DNA from: Alectoria sarmentosa
Lineage: Eukaryota; Ascomycota; Lecanoromycetes; Lecanorales; Parmeliaceae
Reading direction: 5' to 3'
DNA: 64,000 bases
Assembly: GCA_009733775.1 (NCBI GenBank)
Contig: WOGZ01000154.1
Location: 1 to 64,000 of the forward strand
This document shows positions 24,562 through 36,019 of the stretch, piece by piece; the first letter of the stretch is position 1; each line of letters opens with the position of its first letter. The position numbers were made by a program, and so were the translations under genes. The notes beneath the pieces are model-generated. The model made no database searches. It saw nothing but the letters and a program-made list of their open reading frames with translations, and was not told the origin of the DNA.

Positions 24562-25113
24562 CTATTGCGCGGCTGCCTGTTTGTAGAGCACGAGCAAGGC
24601 GTTGATGAGGGTTGATAGTTCTGGGGGCAGGCCCCCTGGCGGCGGCACGGTTCTGCATGAAACACACAATTGGGAGATGTACCCTCCTATCCCAATGGCC
24701 AAGGAAAAGCGTACAAGAGGAAACATGGCAATTCTGCAAAGGAATGGAAGGTCTTGATAGATATTTAGTCTCCCTTGAGAAAGGTTCATATTGAGGGGGG
24801 ATCCCGTGCAGTAAACCCAATTCGTATGTTTCCAAAAGTAGCGGCTCGCAGCGGCCGGCCACTGCCACCCGGCATTTGTAACCAGGAAATTGGTCCGTGA
24901 CCCATGTCTGGAAGCAGCAAGGCTGCTCATGCATGTGTTCCGATCAAGATATTTCGCCAATGACTCGGGCCTATCAGCAACGCTCCACACTGACTGCAGG
25001 GGGCGCATGCATGGAGGTCCGAACCTCGTCTGCTTCACAGATTGAGCATCTTTAGGCTCGGAGCGGGGGAGGTTTGAATCTTGAATCTCTTTCATGTCTT
25101 GAGATCTGGCCAT
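24562..25113 (-). CDS. Hypothetical ORF, weak
   Basis: A 183-codon frame with no recognised domain: hydrophilic N-terminus, a Trp/Tyr-rich middle (WQWPAAASRYFW) and a short Pro/Leu tail ending LLVLYKQAAAQ. Another long - frame overlaps at 24527-24934, so this may be chance. No signal peptide or splice evidence supports it. Confidence 0.2.
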   Translation of the reverse strand: MARSQDMKEIQDSNLPRSEPKDAQSVKQTRFGPPCMRPLQSVWSVADRPESLAKYLDRNTCMSSLAASRHGSRTNFLVTNAGWQWPAAASRYFWKHTNWVYCTGSPLNMNLSQGRLNIYQDLPFLCRIAMFPLVRFSLAIGIGGYISQLCVSCRTVPPPGGLPPELSTLINALLVLYKQAAAQ

Positions 25114-25173
25114 CTGTAGATCGCGGAATTCACCATATATTTGGCCTCTTCCTGCCGCTCATCTGGGTGATGA

Positions 25174-25762
25174 CTAACGGCTTGGCCTAGATGAGGGCGA
25201 TTGTGCTGAGAAAAGTCAGTCCCATTTGATACACGCACCGTGGAGACTTACATGTTCGTGCAGCCGTTGTATTCCTGATGCCTGACAACCAACATGAAGA
25301 ATCGGTCGTTGTTTCTATCTTTCCAAGCTGCTTCCGACGTCCTACTTTCCCGCACTCGTCTGCGCTTTTGTGGATTCGCAACACTGCGCAGCCAACTGGA
25401 TGCTCATATGCTTGTCTCCGGGTTTCAGCACTACCTGAAGGGTAGGCGGAAGCTGGAGGCCAGTCGTGTCTGTCAGGTCTGGTCGAACAAGACCCTACGA
25501 TCTCAGTGTAGCAACTTTTTGCTATTGAAGAGTACCAGTACCTTGAGTGAAACAAATCCACTCCTACAGATTGACTGATAGCGCTCAGTTCATCGTATTT
25601 GCCCAGTGTATCCTCAGCTTTCTCTGCTATCCCCCCATTGAGAGCCTTGAACAGTGTGGATCTTTCCGCCATGGGTAGGTCCTTTAGCTGACAGCACTGG
25701 CCGATCGAAGTTTGGAGAAGTCGTCGAGAGAGTACTCGCAGCACTCGGCTATGACCTGCCAT
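25174..25762 (-). CDS. Hypothetical spliced gene, unrecognised
   Basis: The frame opens at ATG 25762 (MAGHSRVLRVLSRRLL). It includes a segment NGGIAEKAEDTLGKYDELS that looks helical. Near the 3' end a clean intron is visible, with donor GTAAGT, branch-like CTGAC and acceptor CTCAG. Splicing it gives the terminus ARTSQSPSSSRPSR and a stop at 25174. A second intron (GTACTGG to CTGACAG) near the LFHS residues is possible. No family recognised. The good terminal intron is the main support. Confidence 0.33.
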
Positions 25763-27074
25763 ATGATGATGGGATATTACTCGGACTAGGTCCGTTGTAG
25801 ACAGACGGCGGAAACCCCATTGCCATGGGTATGCCCGGGTGTATCGGCCCCGAAGGTTTTGGTCTCTTGTTCCAGCTCTTCATGAGTAGCTCGCGCTCGC
25901 CCAGTCGTGGACCTGGGTTTTAGGAGGGTATTCACTGGGAAGGCACCATCTCTTGCTGGCTTCGAGTTGAAGCACCATGAAGTTCCGCTTGCAATTTAGA
26001 CAGCTCGTGCTTCCTGACCTGTGGTGAATGCCCTCTTCTCGCGGCTTGGGAAGCTGTCGATTGGCCAGCCAGCGGCTGTCTCCCGGAATTTGCTGACGCT
26101 GCTCTGGCGAGTTTGTCTCAAGACTCTCAGTCCATATACATTCTCAACTTGGCAAGTCGGTCTCTGCGAGACAGCGCGACGGGAGGCATTGCGATGCAGG
26201 GTGACGCAAGATTTTGATCGGATGGAATGAGTGGCAAATCTGATTAGTAAGCAGTCCATCGTTCGGACAACGCTAGCATAGAGGGAAGGCGAGTATACGA
26301 CTGATGCCCAACGAGACTTCTAATATCTTCTCTTCCGTCCAAACACTATTGCACGAATTACTCCTTAGCTGTCTAAAAGTCATTGTCTACGCAATCAATT
26401 GCGCAGCGAATCGAGTGAGACCGGTCAAGCGTCCTAGGCGCCGCATATTGCTGCCTCGCCGGATGCCTTATCCAGCTCACTGGTCGACAAATAAGCATGT
26501 GAAGTTCCAGATCAAAACACGTTATGCTGCTACCTCTCGCCCATTCCTGCGTACTCGGTGACTAAGGATAAGATGATGAAACGAATGTAAGACATCTGGG
26601 CACAGCGTTTTTGGGTCTCGGTGCTCGGGGACAGAGTACTACCTAGCCATTCAATGAGGTGGGTTGAAGGCAGGTAAAGTAGATCCAGCGCTTTGCGAGC
26701 TTGGGTGGTGCGCGTATGCTAATGGAAACCAACCCATTATATGCAGCCTGGTGAGCCTATCTGGGGAAGGTCTTGCAGGGCCTGATTCAAGTCTGTTCTT
26801 TGCCGCACCCTGGTACTGTCAGGTGTGAAAGACTGTGCCTAGGAGAAATGTATGCGGTCATACTCTGTTGAAGAGTCTTTGGGACACTCGGTATCATCCC
26901 CAATAGAATGAAAACGTTTATAGCGTAAGCATCGCTTTGTTTCGAGCCCCACCCAGCACTGGTATCTCCTGCGACCCTTCCCGAAGCTGGCATGCGCCGT
27001 GACTCCCAAATGTACGCTGGAGCTGTTGAAGCTGCCTATTCCGCCTCTTCCGCCTCTTCTCATGCCTTTTGTTT
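25763..27074. other. No recognised gene
   Basis: Short frames on both strands only. No domain or splice pattern stands out. Confidence 0.45.
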
Positions 27075-27363
27075 TCAGGGAGAATTGGGTGGGGTTATGA
27101 GGACGCTTGCGCTTGCTGCAATCTCGGCGGCCCTTCTTGCAGACATTGCCGCCACTAGAATCATGTCAGTCCGGCGTTGTGGGCTCTCAATTGCAGCACA
27201 TCGACTGGAGCACCCACTCACCGCAACTGGGACAGTGTTCTGGTCTCCTCTCATCGTGGAATCTCTGGCCCTTGCAGCCGCCGTAATTTATTCCGGCGCA
27301 AGGAGCTGTTCCATGTGGTGAGTCGTGACCGCATTCGTACCGGAGTCTCAGGATTCTGCACAT
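27075..27363 (-). CDS. Small Cys/His-rich protein, 2 exons
   Basis: From ATG 27363, exon 1 encodes MCRILRLRYECGHDSPHG and continues with APC, GGCKGQRFHDE and HCPSC. A 67-bp intron (27155-27221, donor GTGAGT, acceptor CTAG) then joins a short second exon reading AAMSARRAAEIAASASV and a stop at 27075. This makes about 73 aa. The spacing C-x8-C-G-H, then C, C and C-P-x-C resembles the small zinc-ribbon-like proteins with Y.C.H and C..C pairs that are common and uncharacterised in ascomycetes. Cytosolic or nuclear location is likely, as there is no signal peptide. An in-frame extension upstream of this ATG is possible. Function unknown. Confidence 0.55.
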
Positions 27364-29358
27364 GGCCGCGACTTGGGAAGCCCGTATTCGGGCTCGTACA
27401 TCTTGGGATATGTTCTCTCGGAGCAAGCGATAGGGTTGAGCGGGATGAGGTTGAAACGGGTATCCGCATGAGAAATTCGGTTCTCATGACGAGTCATATC
27501 CTTGTCCGAGGAATACTCCGCTCCCTCCATTCAGGTCAGAGGCTGATGTCTCTAACTTGAAGATTACTAGCTCGATATGCGCGTGGGGTGAGGCTGGACG
27601 TTTGCGTGGGGATGCGAGAATGACACAAGTACCTACCTCCCTTTTGAGGCATGCAGATCATTCGTACATTCCCCCTCCTTAAGTATACCGATTGGTTGCC
27701 AACTTTTCTACGGGGTTCTTCCAGATTCGGTCCGTGAAAGTGACCGCCTTGGCACACGTTTCAGACGTTTTCTTGATTGGCCAAAGGCTACCGTCGGTTG
27801 AGGCATTTGGAATAATTGAATGACCGTCTTAAGAAATTCTATGTTTTCGCTGCACGCCATGGCCCCTTGACGGTCAGAGGGCGGGGGGATGACATCCGTT
27901 GCATTGCAGCAGGCTTATCTATCTGCGGAAGTATAAATCTGCGGAAGCATAAATCTGCGGAAGTGTAAGCCCTGCAGCAGTGTAAGCCCTGCAGACGTGT
28001 ATGCTCTCGACACGCGGAGTTGGAAGCCTAAATGAAGCTCGAGATCCAATCTTCACAGAGACGCAAGACGAGACAAATCGGGTGCTTTGAAAAAGCCTAC
28101 AAGTGCAGGTCAGGCTGCAGCGCATAGCCCTGCTGTGCAAAGGACATTTCTCGATTGCGATCCGCGGCGCGTATTTGACAAGCATCCTGCAGTATGCAAG
28201 CAAACAAATCGAGATTTTGGAGGGTGAACTTTCGACATGGAGGCCAAAGCGAGCTTCGCAAGGTGGTTACAAACTGGAATCTGTCTAGCTAGTGCGGGAA
28301 TTCAAATGCAGTATGACATAGGCCCACCAGCTCCGGAACACGGCACGAAAAGGAAGGGGGGAAAACGGACAACGTCTGTGAGGCTGTGCTTGTTCAGCGC
28401 GCCCAACAGGCCAATGTGCGGAGAAGCAGCGATTTCCACGCTGTTTTCTGTCAGATGACGGGAAACGGGTGCCGTTAAGCACATTGAGTACTCGAAAGTT
28501 TGGACGATAAGCACAGGAGGTACCAAGGACTCTCGGTTCGGGGTTTAAGGCTGCGCTGAGCATCATTCATGAGTACTAAAAACAAGGTTATTCGAGCAGG
28601 ATGATTACATTCCAGTTGACCAATCGGCAATGGCGAGCACAACGGTCGGACCACCACATCGTCATATTAGGGCACGACTCTTCGGCTGTTAATGTACCGA
28701 TGCTTCAAATCGAAGATGTCCTCTTCACTATTTCCTTTTTCTCGACGTAAGAGGATACATTTAGCTATTTCAATCGCAACAAATTCCAAGTCAGGTCGTT
28801 CCAATTATTAACCTCTAGTGGATGATACCTGTGGCCAACTGCAATCCAGCTCAAAGCAACGCCTGTCACACCCCAGTGGATCCGACCATCAGAAGCGGAA
28901 GGGACTCTCAGAAATGGAAGGGTCAGATGGAATATTGAAGCCATTTTGGTATTCAAAGTACACGCGGTGTTTGCCAGTGGCCTGGTATCCAAGGATACAG
29001 CCGAATGCTAACTTTGCCGTCACATGGAAAGACTTTGCCATTCGTGAACGCTTGGCAAGTATGACGGAGGAACTTATTCTGTCACCGTTGACTAATTTGC
29101 CTATTTGTTACTATGGACTAGGTAATCGTCTCGCAGGAGTCGGCAGATGATGGGAATACACCGGCAAGCCAACATTGGTCAAATCTGCACATTGACATCT
29201 ACCTAGATAGCCTATTTGGGAGACCAGACATAATAGTCAGAACGCCTGGATCCGAAATCCATCCCACCTGGTCCCATGCCATCATTCAGCTCATACTTTG
29301 CAATCAACAGGTCTATCAGGAAGTGCTTCGGGTAACAGCCTGTCTTGTTCTCTTCATA
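27364..29358. other. No recognised gene except a minisatellite
   Basis: Many short opposing frames occur (for example 28285-28566 -, 28818-29150 +). None carries a domain I recognise. The minisatellite at 27.92-28.00 kb is the only structured element. Confidence 0.45.
27918..28003. repeat. Minisatellite, 15-16-bp units
   Basis: Three units of the type ataaatctgcggaagt are followed by two or three of the type gtgtaagccctgcag. The second type looks like a diverged form of the first (TAA-N-CTGC-core). Confidence 0.85.
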
Positions 29359-29933
29359 TCATAGCCTGGGTTGTATACCGTGAACTGACCAGTCAACACA
29401 CAGTCTGCGGAGTGATGAGTTCGTCTGTGTGTTCCGGTATATATGGTCAAATATGCTGATGGGTATGGTTCGTGAAGCGGTACGTTTGTCGATGAGCAGA
29501 TCAATGACCATGTCCTGGAGATCCGGAATCCCGTATTTGTCTCCGAATATGTAGAGATTGACCAGCGGTTTCCAGTCAACTCCGATGAAACTTTCATCAT
29601 CCTCCAGCAAATTCTTTGCGTACACCCACAGCTGAAAGTGTCGAAACATGGTCTCGTTCTCCTCAGGTAGCACAAGCACCTGCTCTGCACCTTCGATAAA
29701 ATTTCCCTCAAAGCGGCACGGAAAAATGTGGCGACGTTGCAGAGAACCCCTTTGTGTACAGTGAAAGCCTTATTGCTTTGTCCGACTATGGCCTGGACAG
29801 TGGTGTCAAGGAATCACTTAGAATAGGAGACAAGGTCATTGGGGGTACGGGGGTGAAAATAGTTGGTGACATACCGAGTGATTCGAGGGCTTTTGCTAAC
29901 ATCTTTGGTAGACTCTTCCATACTTGCTGACAT
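29359..29933 (-). pseudogene. BTB/POZ-domain protein, frameshifted
   Basis: BTB/POZ proteins dimerise and often act as Cullin-3 adaptors. A - strand start at 29933 (MSASMEESTKDVSKS) precedes TTVQAIVGQSNKAFTVHKG and VLCNVATFFRAAL, the A1-B3 part of a fungal BTB fold. In another register the domain continues NFIEGAEQVLVLPEENE, FRHFQLWVYAKNLL and VNLYIFGDKYGIPDLQ to the stop at 29359. The two parts overlap near 29698-29712 and differ by one base of register, where the family has an aromatic residue plus EGNF. I see no intron that would join them. The link between the first exon and the TTVQ segment also fails in phase. It is either a decayed gene or an assembly error. Confidence 0.65.
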
Positions 29934-32139
29934 TGTGACACCTGATTTGGTGGACTGAGGAGAAGTGTGATGGTAGAAATTTGCTCGACGTAAAATTTGG
30001 GTGGCCGAACCGGGTAAGTGTTGAGGGGAAAGGGACCCATCACTTGAAGCTACGTTTTGAGTATGTGGACCCACAGAAGAGGAAGACTTTTCACCGACTC
30101 AGCACTGCGCGACCTTAACACTACTACGAGTCACTAAGGCACTGACAAGTTCTTTCCTACGAACATGAACCCTATTCGCTGACCGCTTTCCTCTAGAGAA
30201 TCTCGAACCTGAGCGGTCATTTAGAGAGATGATATCGCCCTGCTTTTGTACATCAACAAGGTTACAACCGCACATGAAGACGCAGCACACTGCTCTTTGT
30301 CTGCTTGACCCACCGGTTATGTTCTCAGCGATGCCCCTGTCATCTAAGATCGCTCAATCGCCTCGCTCAGATCGGAGGTCGAAGGGATCAAAATCGCTCC
30401 GGGACCTCCCAATCGAGCTCGATCCCGAGATATAAGAGCATCGGTGACAGATCATGCATAGAGAGAGATTTTGACGGGCAAAAACTTTAAAAGTTTCAAG
30501 TTCAACTTAGGAGGAACCTCGAAATTCCATAGGGTCACAGTGCAATCAGCAAACTTGCCTCAGTGGAACTCAGAAGTTTTAGGGTTCCCTGTATGCATGA
30601 TTTATGACCGATGATCTTACATAATTTTGAGATTTCAGAGCCTATGCTTCCTTTTCCAGACGACTTTCCAGGTTGTAAGACATGTCCCGAGAGCAGAAGG
30701 CTCCTCACAACCTTCAAATTACCTTATCACTCGGGCCTCTACCTCAAAGAAGTCATGCTGAATCTAGAATCTCCATAGAACTCTGACCACATCTCTTAGA
30801 TCCTCGCTCCGAACAGCATGTCACGTATATTCTATCAAATCTGGCGACTTCATGCTAGCCCTATCTCCGGTGCCATCCTTCCTCGCTCTATCGCTTTCTA
30901 CGACGCTACGAGTGAAATATACGAGGCAGGAAAGCACCAGCAGAAATTGGATCATTGGCGTGCGTTTTGATCCTCTCAAGACCTTGGAAACCCTCGCGGA
31001 GGCCGGTTTGGCCACTAGCCCAGTCTCTTTCAATAAAGCTATTCATGCCGCCGCTCTGGCGCGCTACAAGCATTTGGTCCGTATCGACAACACGGCTGAG
31101 ATGATCGCTAGATGGTGCAAAGCCTTCGCGTCGAGAGATGGACGTGAGCGCATCAAATGTGCTTCTTTTCACCAATTTTGACTCATAACGGTTAGCAACT
31201 CTCGCGATCTTGCCCAACACAAGGTTAATCCATGAACTGCCATCGCCCACGGCGATGGTAGAGACACTGTCTTAAGAGCCTATGGATCTAGAGAAGTGAC
31301 ATTATTTGATGCGGGTTGCGAGGGAGGAACGACTCAAGCTGGGGATCAGCGAACCTCTTTCTCACAGATGATCCCGCAAGGGGTCTGGTAACTTGTCATT
31401 GGATTGCAGCATTTCTCGGGGCTACTGTCTTCGAAATAGTCGCCAAGGTATCGGCGAACATCTTTCCTCGTGTATGATGATTGCTAGATTGCTCGGGTTT
31501 TATGGATCTAATCAGTGTGGTTACTAGTATATGATGCGATTAGATTACCGAGACTGAAAGGCGGAATGGTTGCAGACATTGATGGATAAATGAGATGGCT
31601 CAGGTGATCCGCTTCCTGGCTATCGAGTGCTCGGCGAGGGATAGGGTGTTCTTAGGTACTGATCAAGGACATTCTTACATTTCGGCGTGATGCAGGCTGG
31701 ATGTGGGATACGAGTGGGCTTTTGAGACGGTCGCCTAGGCTACGGGCGATTGCGGGCTGGAAACTTGGGTTCCAGATTTCCTTCTAGCGATACCTGAGGA
31801 AGACTGTGGTCCATGCATTTGGGGAAAAACTAGTCCAGCGGCGCTGGCAATAATAGTGGCTTCCGCTCTTCGTACAAGTGCTAATACGAACGCTAAATAT
31901 CAAACACAAAAGTACCGGCCGCCAAACTCGTGGCCCTTGCAAACCACCATCGTTCTCCGAACTCTGGATCTCATAGTAATCACCAGCCCTCTCAGAACTC
32001 ACGTATCCCCCGTGTGGTATGTCTGAACAGCCCTACTCCTGGGCCTTGGATAGCCTCTTTCGACTCCAGATATCCAGCTATTCATGCTCCTGCCACCATT
32101 GCTAGCTTCAAGAGACCGACGTTTTGAACCCGGACTAGG
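29934..32139. other. No supported gene
   Basis: At 30.82-31.18 kb both strands have frames that look mildly coding (+: FYQIWRLHASPISGAILPRS and SPVSFNKAIHAAALARYK in different registers). I cannot join them into one product. The rest shows nothing. Confidence 0.4.
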
Positions 32140-33021
32140 TTATCTGTCAGCGATATTCTGATATAATTCATACAGGCGAAGCCGTACCTGAGGGCTGGGT
32201 GGTCGATCAATGGAATGTGGGGATTCCCTATCTGTCGAACCTGCACCGTAGCGGACCGTTTCGTGTGACAAAAATGATGGCACTGGAGGACCTAGTAATC
32301 TCTGTGCCCGATCGCTGCGGTCGTAGAGGACTGTGTCGTTCGATGCAATGTGGGTGTGTAAACAGGCTGAAGGAGGTGGACGCAATGGTGGGTAAGGTGA
32401 AGGTCCAACTGCAAGAATGCCCTCGGGGACCTCTGTACAAGCCTGGTGGAAGGTGGCCGTGGCCGTAGCCAAGAGCGCAGTGTCTGAGAATTCTCTCAAG
32501 GTCTTTCCGATCGACAATATTTCATTGATATCCAATAACTTCATTCCATTCATCCTCTGTGCTCTTCCGCGGCAAGGCCATCCGCTCCCTTAATACGCCT
32601 CTGTGCTGCCGCGGCGAAGATATGCCTCCCTCATGGCTCGATCATGGTGCTTCTGCTGCCAGAACGGGTCGCTCTCGCTTCTTTGAAGCTTCTCACGCAA
32701 TTCTTTCAATTGCTCATCTTTGTGGGCCAGTTCGGTTCGGGCCTGACCGTGTAAATGCCGTTCCCAGCGAAGCTTGCTTTTACACTCTTCTAACCTCTTT
32801 CCCATTTCTCGCAACTCGACATTCTTGATGATCATCCATCTTCAAATTTCCTTTGAGATGACCAACGTTCGCTCGGAATGCGACATCATTTGATCGCAAA
32901 AGGCTTTACGCTCCTGGAGTTTTCCACTGAGATCCCGAATGCGATCGTTTTGGATCAGGACCACGCGTTGCAAGATGACCACGCGTTGCAAGACGGGGGA
33001 CTTTCCTTGTTCCTGAGACAT
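32140..33021 (-). pseudogene. Coiled-coil protein frame with two internal stops
   Basis: A single register from ATG 33021 (MSQEQGKSPVLQR) to the stop at 32140 spans 294 codons and is interrupted only by TGA at 32844-32842 and TAA at 32592-32590. Upstream of the TGA is an amphipathic stretch (QNDRIRDLSGKLQERKAF). Between the stops there is a strong coiled coil (VELREMGKRLEECKSKL, AHKDEQLKELREKLQ). After the second stop comes NEILSIGKTLREFSD and a proline-rich tail. Either stop could arise by one C:G to T:A transition. A short duplicated QRVV segment (an 18-19-bp tandem repeat) lies near the start. Family unknown; unresolved introns remain a possibility. Confidence 0.4.
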
Positions 33022-36019
33022 GTTGTGGGCTTCAAGCAGCAGTGTTCCTTTTCTGAAGGCGTGCTGTTAATGAAAGCAACGGACTCTGGAGGATGAAAGA
33101 TGGGATGTGAAGAAGCCGCGTATGAAGGAAGGCAGCGGACTCCGGTGGAGGAAAGCTCGCTGGGCCAAAGGTCTGATGGAGACGGGGGGTTCTCCTTTTA
33201 TATATATATACTTTCTTCGGAGACTGAGCGCCAATCGACTGAGCTGCGAGGCGTGCGTATGTCAACAGCCATTGTCACTGACGAGAGAACGTCTCCGTCT
33301 TGGGGTCGAGAGGAATTTGGAGCAGACGAGTTGTTTCTTGAGCGGAGTTGCAAAGCCAACACCAAAAGCAACCAACACATTGTGCCCTCTGCGTCTCCAG
33401 TGGGAAGACTCAAATGGGAATCGCGCTGGGGAGGGAATCTGGTCTATAAGAAAAAGGCAACCTGTAAGTGTCGGTGCTGAGATTTCCGGTGCTTTCGCAA
33501 GGATGTGGATGGCAGTATCGTTGAGGCACTTGAATCTTGGAGTAGGAGTGTTGGTTGATTGGGATGACACGGAGGACGCTGAACACAGTGATTGTCTGGT
33601 TGATGAGATCGGGAATGGCTTTCTTGATTCAAGGAGCCAAGTGTCCACGTGTGAGTTTGACGCCTTTGCAAATCGGCTCTGAGTTGCGTATGGTGACGTT
33701 GGTTGGCAACCAGGCCATCTTGGAAGTTATTGATCTGCTCTTGCATGACACGTAACTGGATTCCTGGTTGATCACCATGTCGTAGGCGCTGGTAGAAAAT
33801 AATGGTAATCTCCATGATGCTCCACCTATCCCAGTCCTCGGCACGTCGAGGATGGGCTAGGTTTCTCACTCGGACATACCGTATCACGAGTAGGGGCCCA
33901 CCTGTAAGGGCGAAGTCGGCACACGTGTCGATAATCGCCTGTTGAAAATCGTTAATATCTCTTCCATGGTTGTTCCATGCGTCGTTCTCTTGATATTTTT
34001 AATTTGGAAACATCGAGACGAATTCCAATCAGGAAACGAAATAGGGTGATTATACTTACATGATTTTGTTTGGCCAAAATACGGCCTTGGATACCCTTCT
34101 TTCTTTACGAACAATTTATGTTGTACGTGCTGAGAATTCATCTTCGGTGAGTTTTGGCTTGAGTGTGCACTCGCCGCCAACGCCGCTGGAGGATGTGAGC
34201 CGCCGTATCATGAGCTGAAACCTGGGTCTGGCTCTTCTCGGGGGAGAAGCAGTTCGTTTGATTGAAGAGATTTCCAGGTTGCCATTGGGAGTCTCCAAAG
34301 CCACATCAGCTTCAGAGCCGTCACAGTTGAGGGAGCTCTCTCAGAAGTCGCGACGAGAGTTCATTGAGTCTGTTCACGAATTAGCTCCAATTATCCGGGC
34401 AAAGTCGAGCCACACTGACATGTCTACTGACTTTCAACCAAGCCTAATACTCCATTTCCCACCCTGAGCGACGCCCACATCCTGTAATCTGTTCCCATGT
34501 TGTCTCCAAACAATTTTCTGTCCTAAGTTGGACACTTCACCGCCTTTCTTCCTGATCGGCATCATACCCCTCCTTTCGTTGTCCCCGGCTTGGTTTCCCT
34601 CGTCGCTGGGACCAGCGTCATCGTTTTCCATCTCTGCGGCGCGTATGGCCCAGGAACGGGTGACACGTGTTATCGAGGCTGGCTGCTGGATATTCGAGAG
34701 GCAAATGAGTCGATTTAGTTTGAACTGGGACTTGGAATGACGCTGTTGTGCCGGATAGGAAATGCGTCCCTCGGGGTTTTCGATAACATCTCCCCAGCCT
34801 GGTCGATTTGGTCTTGCTGAGTTTATCGCACGACATATCATGGTTGATTGAACGACTGACACGAGCATTCATGTGCGCTGGGAGACCGGACAGAATGCTC
34901 TTGATGCGGGATATCGAGGTGCCCCGTTGATCTTGTAGCCGCTCGGTTGCCATGCTGGCTGGATCAGAATGACTTTGCTACCAGAACAGGTTGTTGTCGC
35001 TTTCGTCCAGCTTCCCACGCATCTTTGGGTGGCGACCATGTCAAAAGGCACCCCCGGGGGGGGGGGGGGGGGGGTCTGAGAGCGATATTCTGGCGCTCGT
35101 CTGTATCCTGAGTTGATATGTAAAAGAGTGGTGATCAAGTAATTGGGAACGGCAGCAGAATGGGGAGACTTATATATCGAGAGTCTCGGATGCGTGCGAG
35201 AGCAAGTTTGGCTTATGCACAAATGCAGCGTTGGCCTTCAACCGAGATTCGATGACAAACTCAAATGCCACGTATCAACCAAACATCGCTGAGGTGTCGA
35301 CGTCGATAGTTCTGAAGTGGCATGAAGAATTATCGTCTCTTACCCTGCTTTGAGCGCAATTTCATTCCAATGATCGCATCGTTCGTCATGGCCGCATGCC
35401 TCGCCACATCACGCACAAACACGATCGTTCCCACTCCCGCATGCCACATGTTTTTGAAATGCATTTGCCCATCAATGCCCGACCCACGGCGTCCCGCATT
35501 AATTACCTGCTTGCATCGTCCGCTGCCCGAACATTATTAGCCTGGCAATCGCTACTGCAGTTGTTACTGCTGGGAACAAGGTAGTGGGTTTCTCGTGCTG
35601 ACGCCTTTAGATAATCTAGTGCTCAACCCAACGGCAAACCAGTTCACTGAAATTCTCGAGGTGATGCGGGCAATACTGTCGCGGGTGAGACCACTGTGTG
35701 GAGGAGTCAAGAGATAAAAATGTACCAGGCTGAAAGAAAGGCTCGAAGATTGGGGCGATGGATTTTGTGGTAGCGGTCAAACACTTTGTAGAATGTTGAG
35801 TCGCGCTTGGTGTATTGTGTATCAACGATGAGGCTGTGTAAGTTGACGCAAGAAAGTCGGGAGTAGAAGGAATCTCACACTCTTGAGAGAAAGACAGGAT
35901 CGACGCTTTGCGAGTATAAGGTGAAAGCAGTCAGCAGCTATCTAGCTCACAGGGAAATAATATACATGCTTGATACGACATAGTGACGCCTTTGAGACAC
36001 ATGGCCGTCTTGCATCCAC
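33022..36019. other. Gene-poor, no supported gene
   Basis: Long - strand frames occur at 33444-33887, 34434-34868, 34618-34953 and 34869-35222, and + frames at 33100-33682. None has a recognised domain, and registers conflict. The stretch includes a GC-rich segment with a poly-G run. Confidence 0.4.
35056..35074. repeat. Poly-G run of 19
   Basis: Five C are followed by 19 G. Such a run is prone to length error and reads as a proline run on the - strand. Confidence 0.9.

Noticed and set aside
27918..28003. Regularly spaced repeat considered as a CRISPR array
   Set aside because: Units are contiguous with no unique spacers, and the window is eukaryotic.
34434..35222. 263-codon - strand register with one stop, similar in look to the 32-33 kb frame
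   Set aside because: Composition is poor in protein-like patterns, it crosses a poly-G run, and no helix or domain appears; probably chance.
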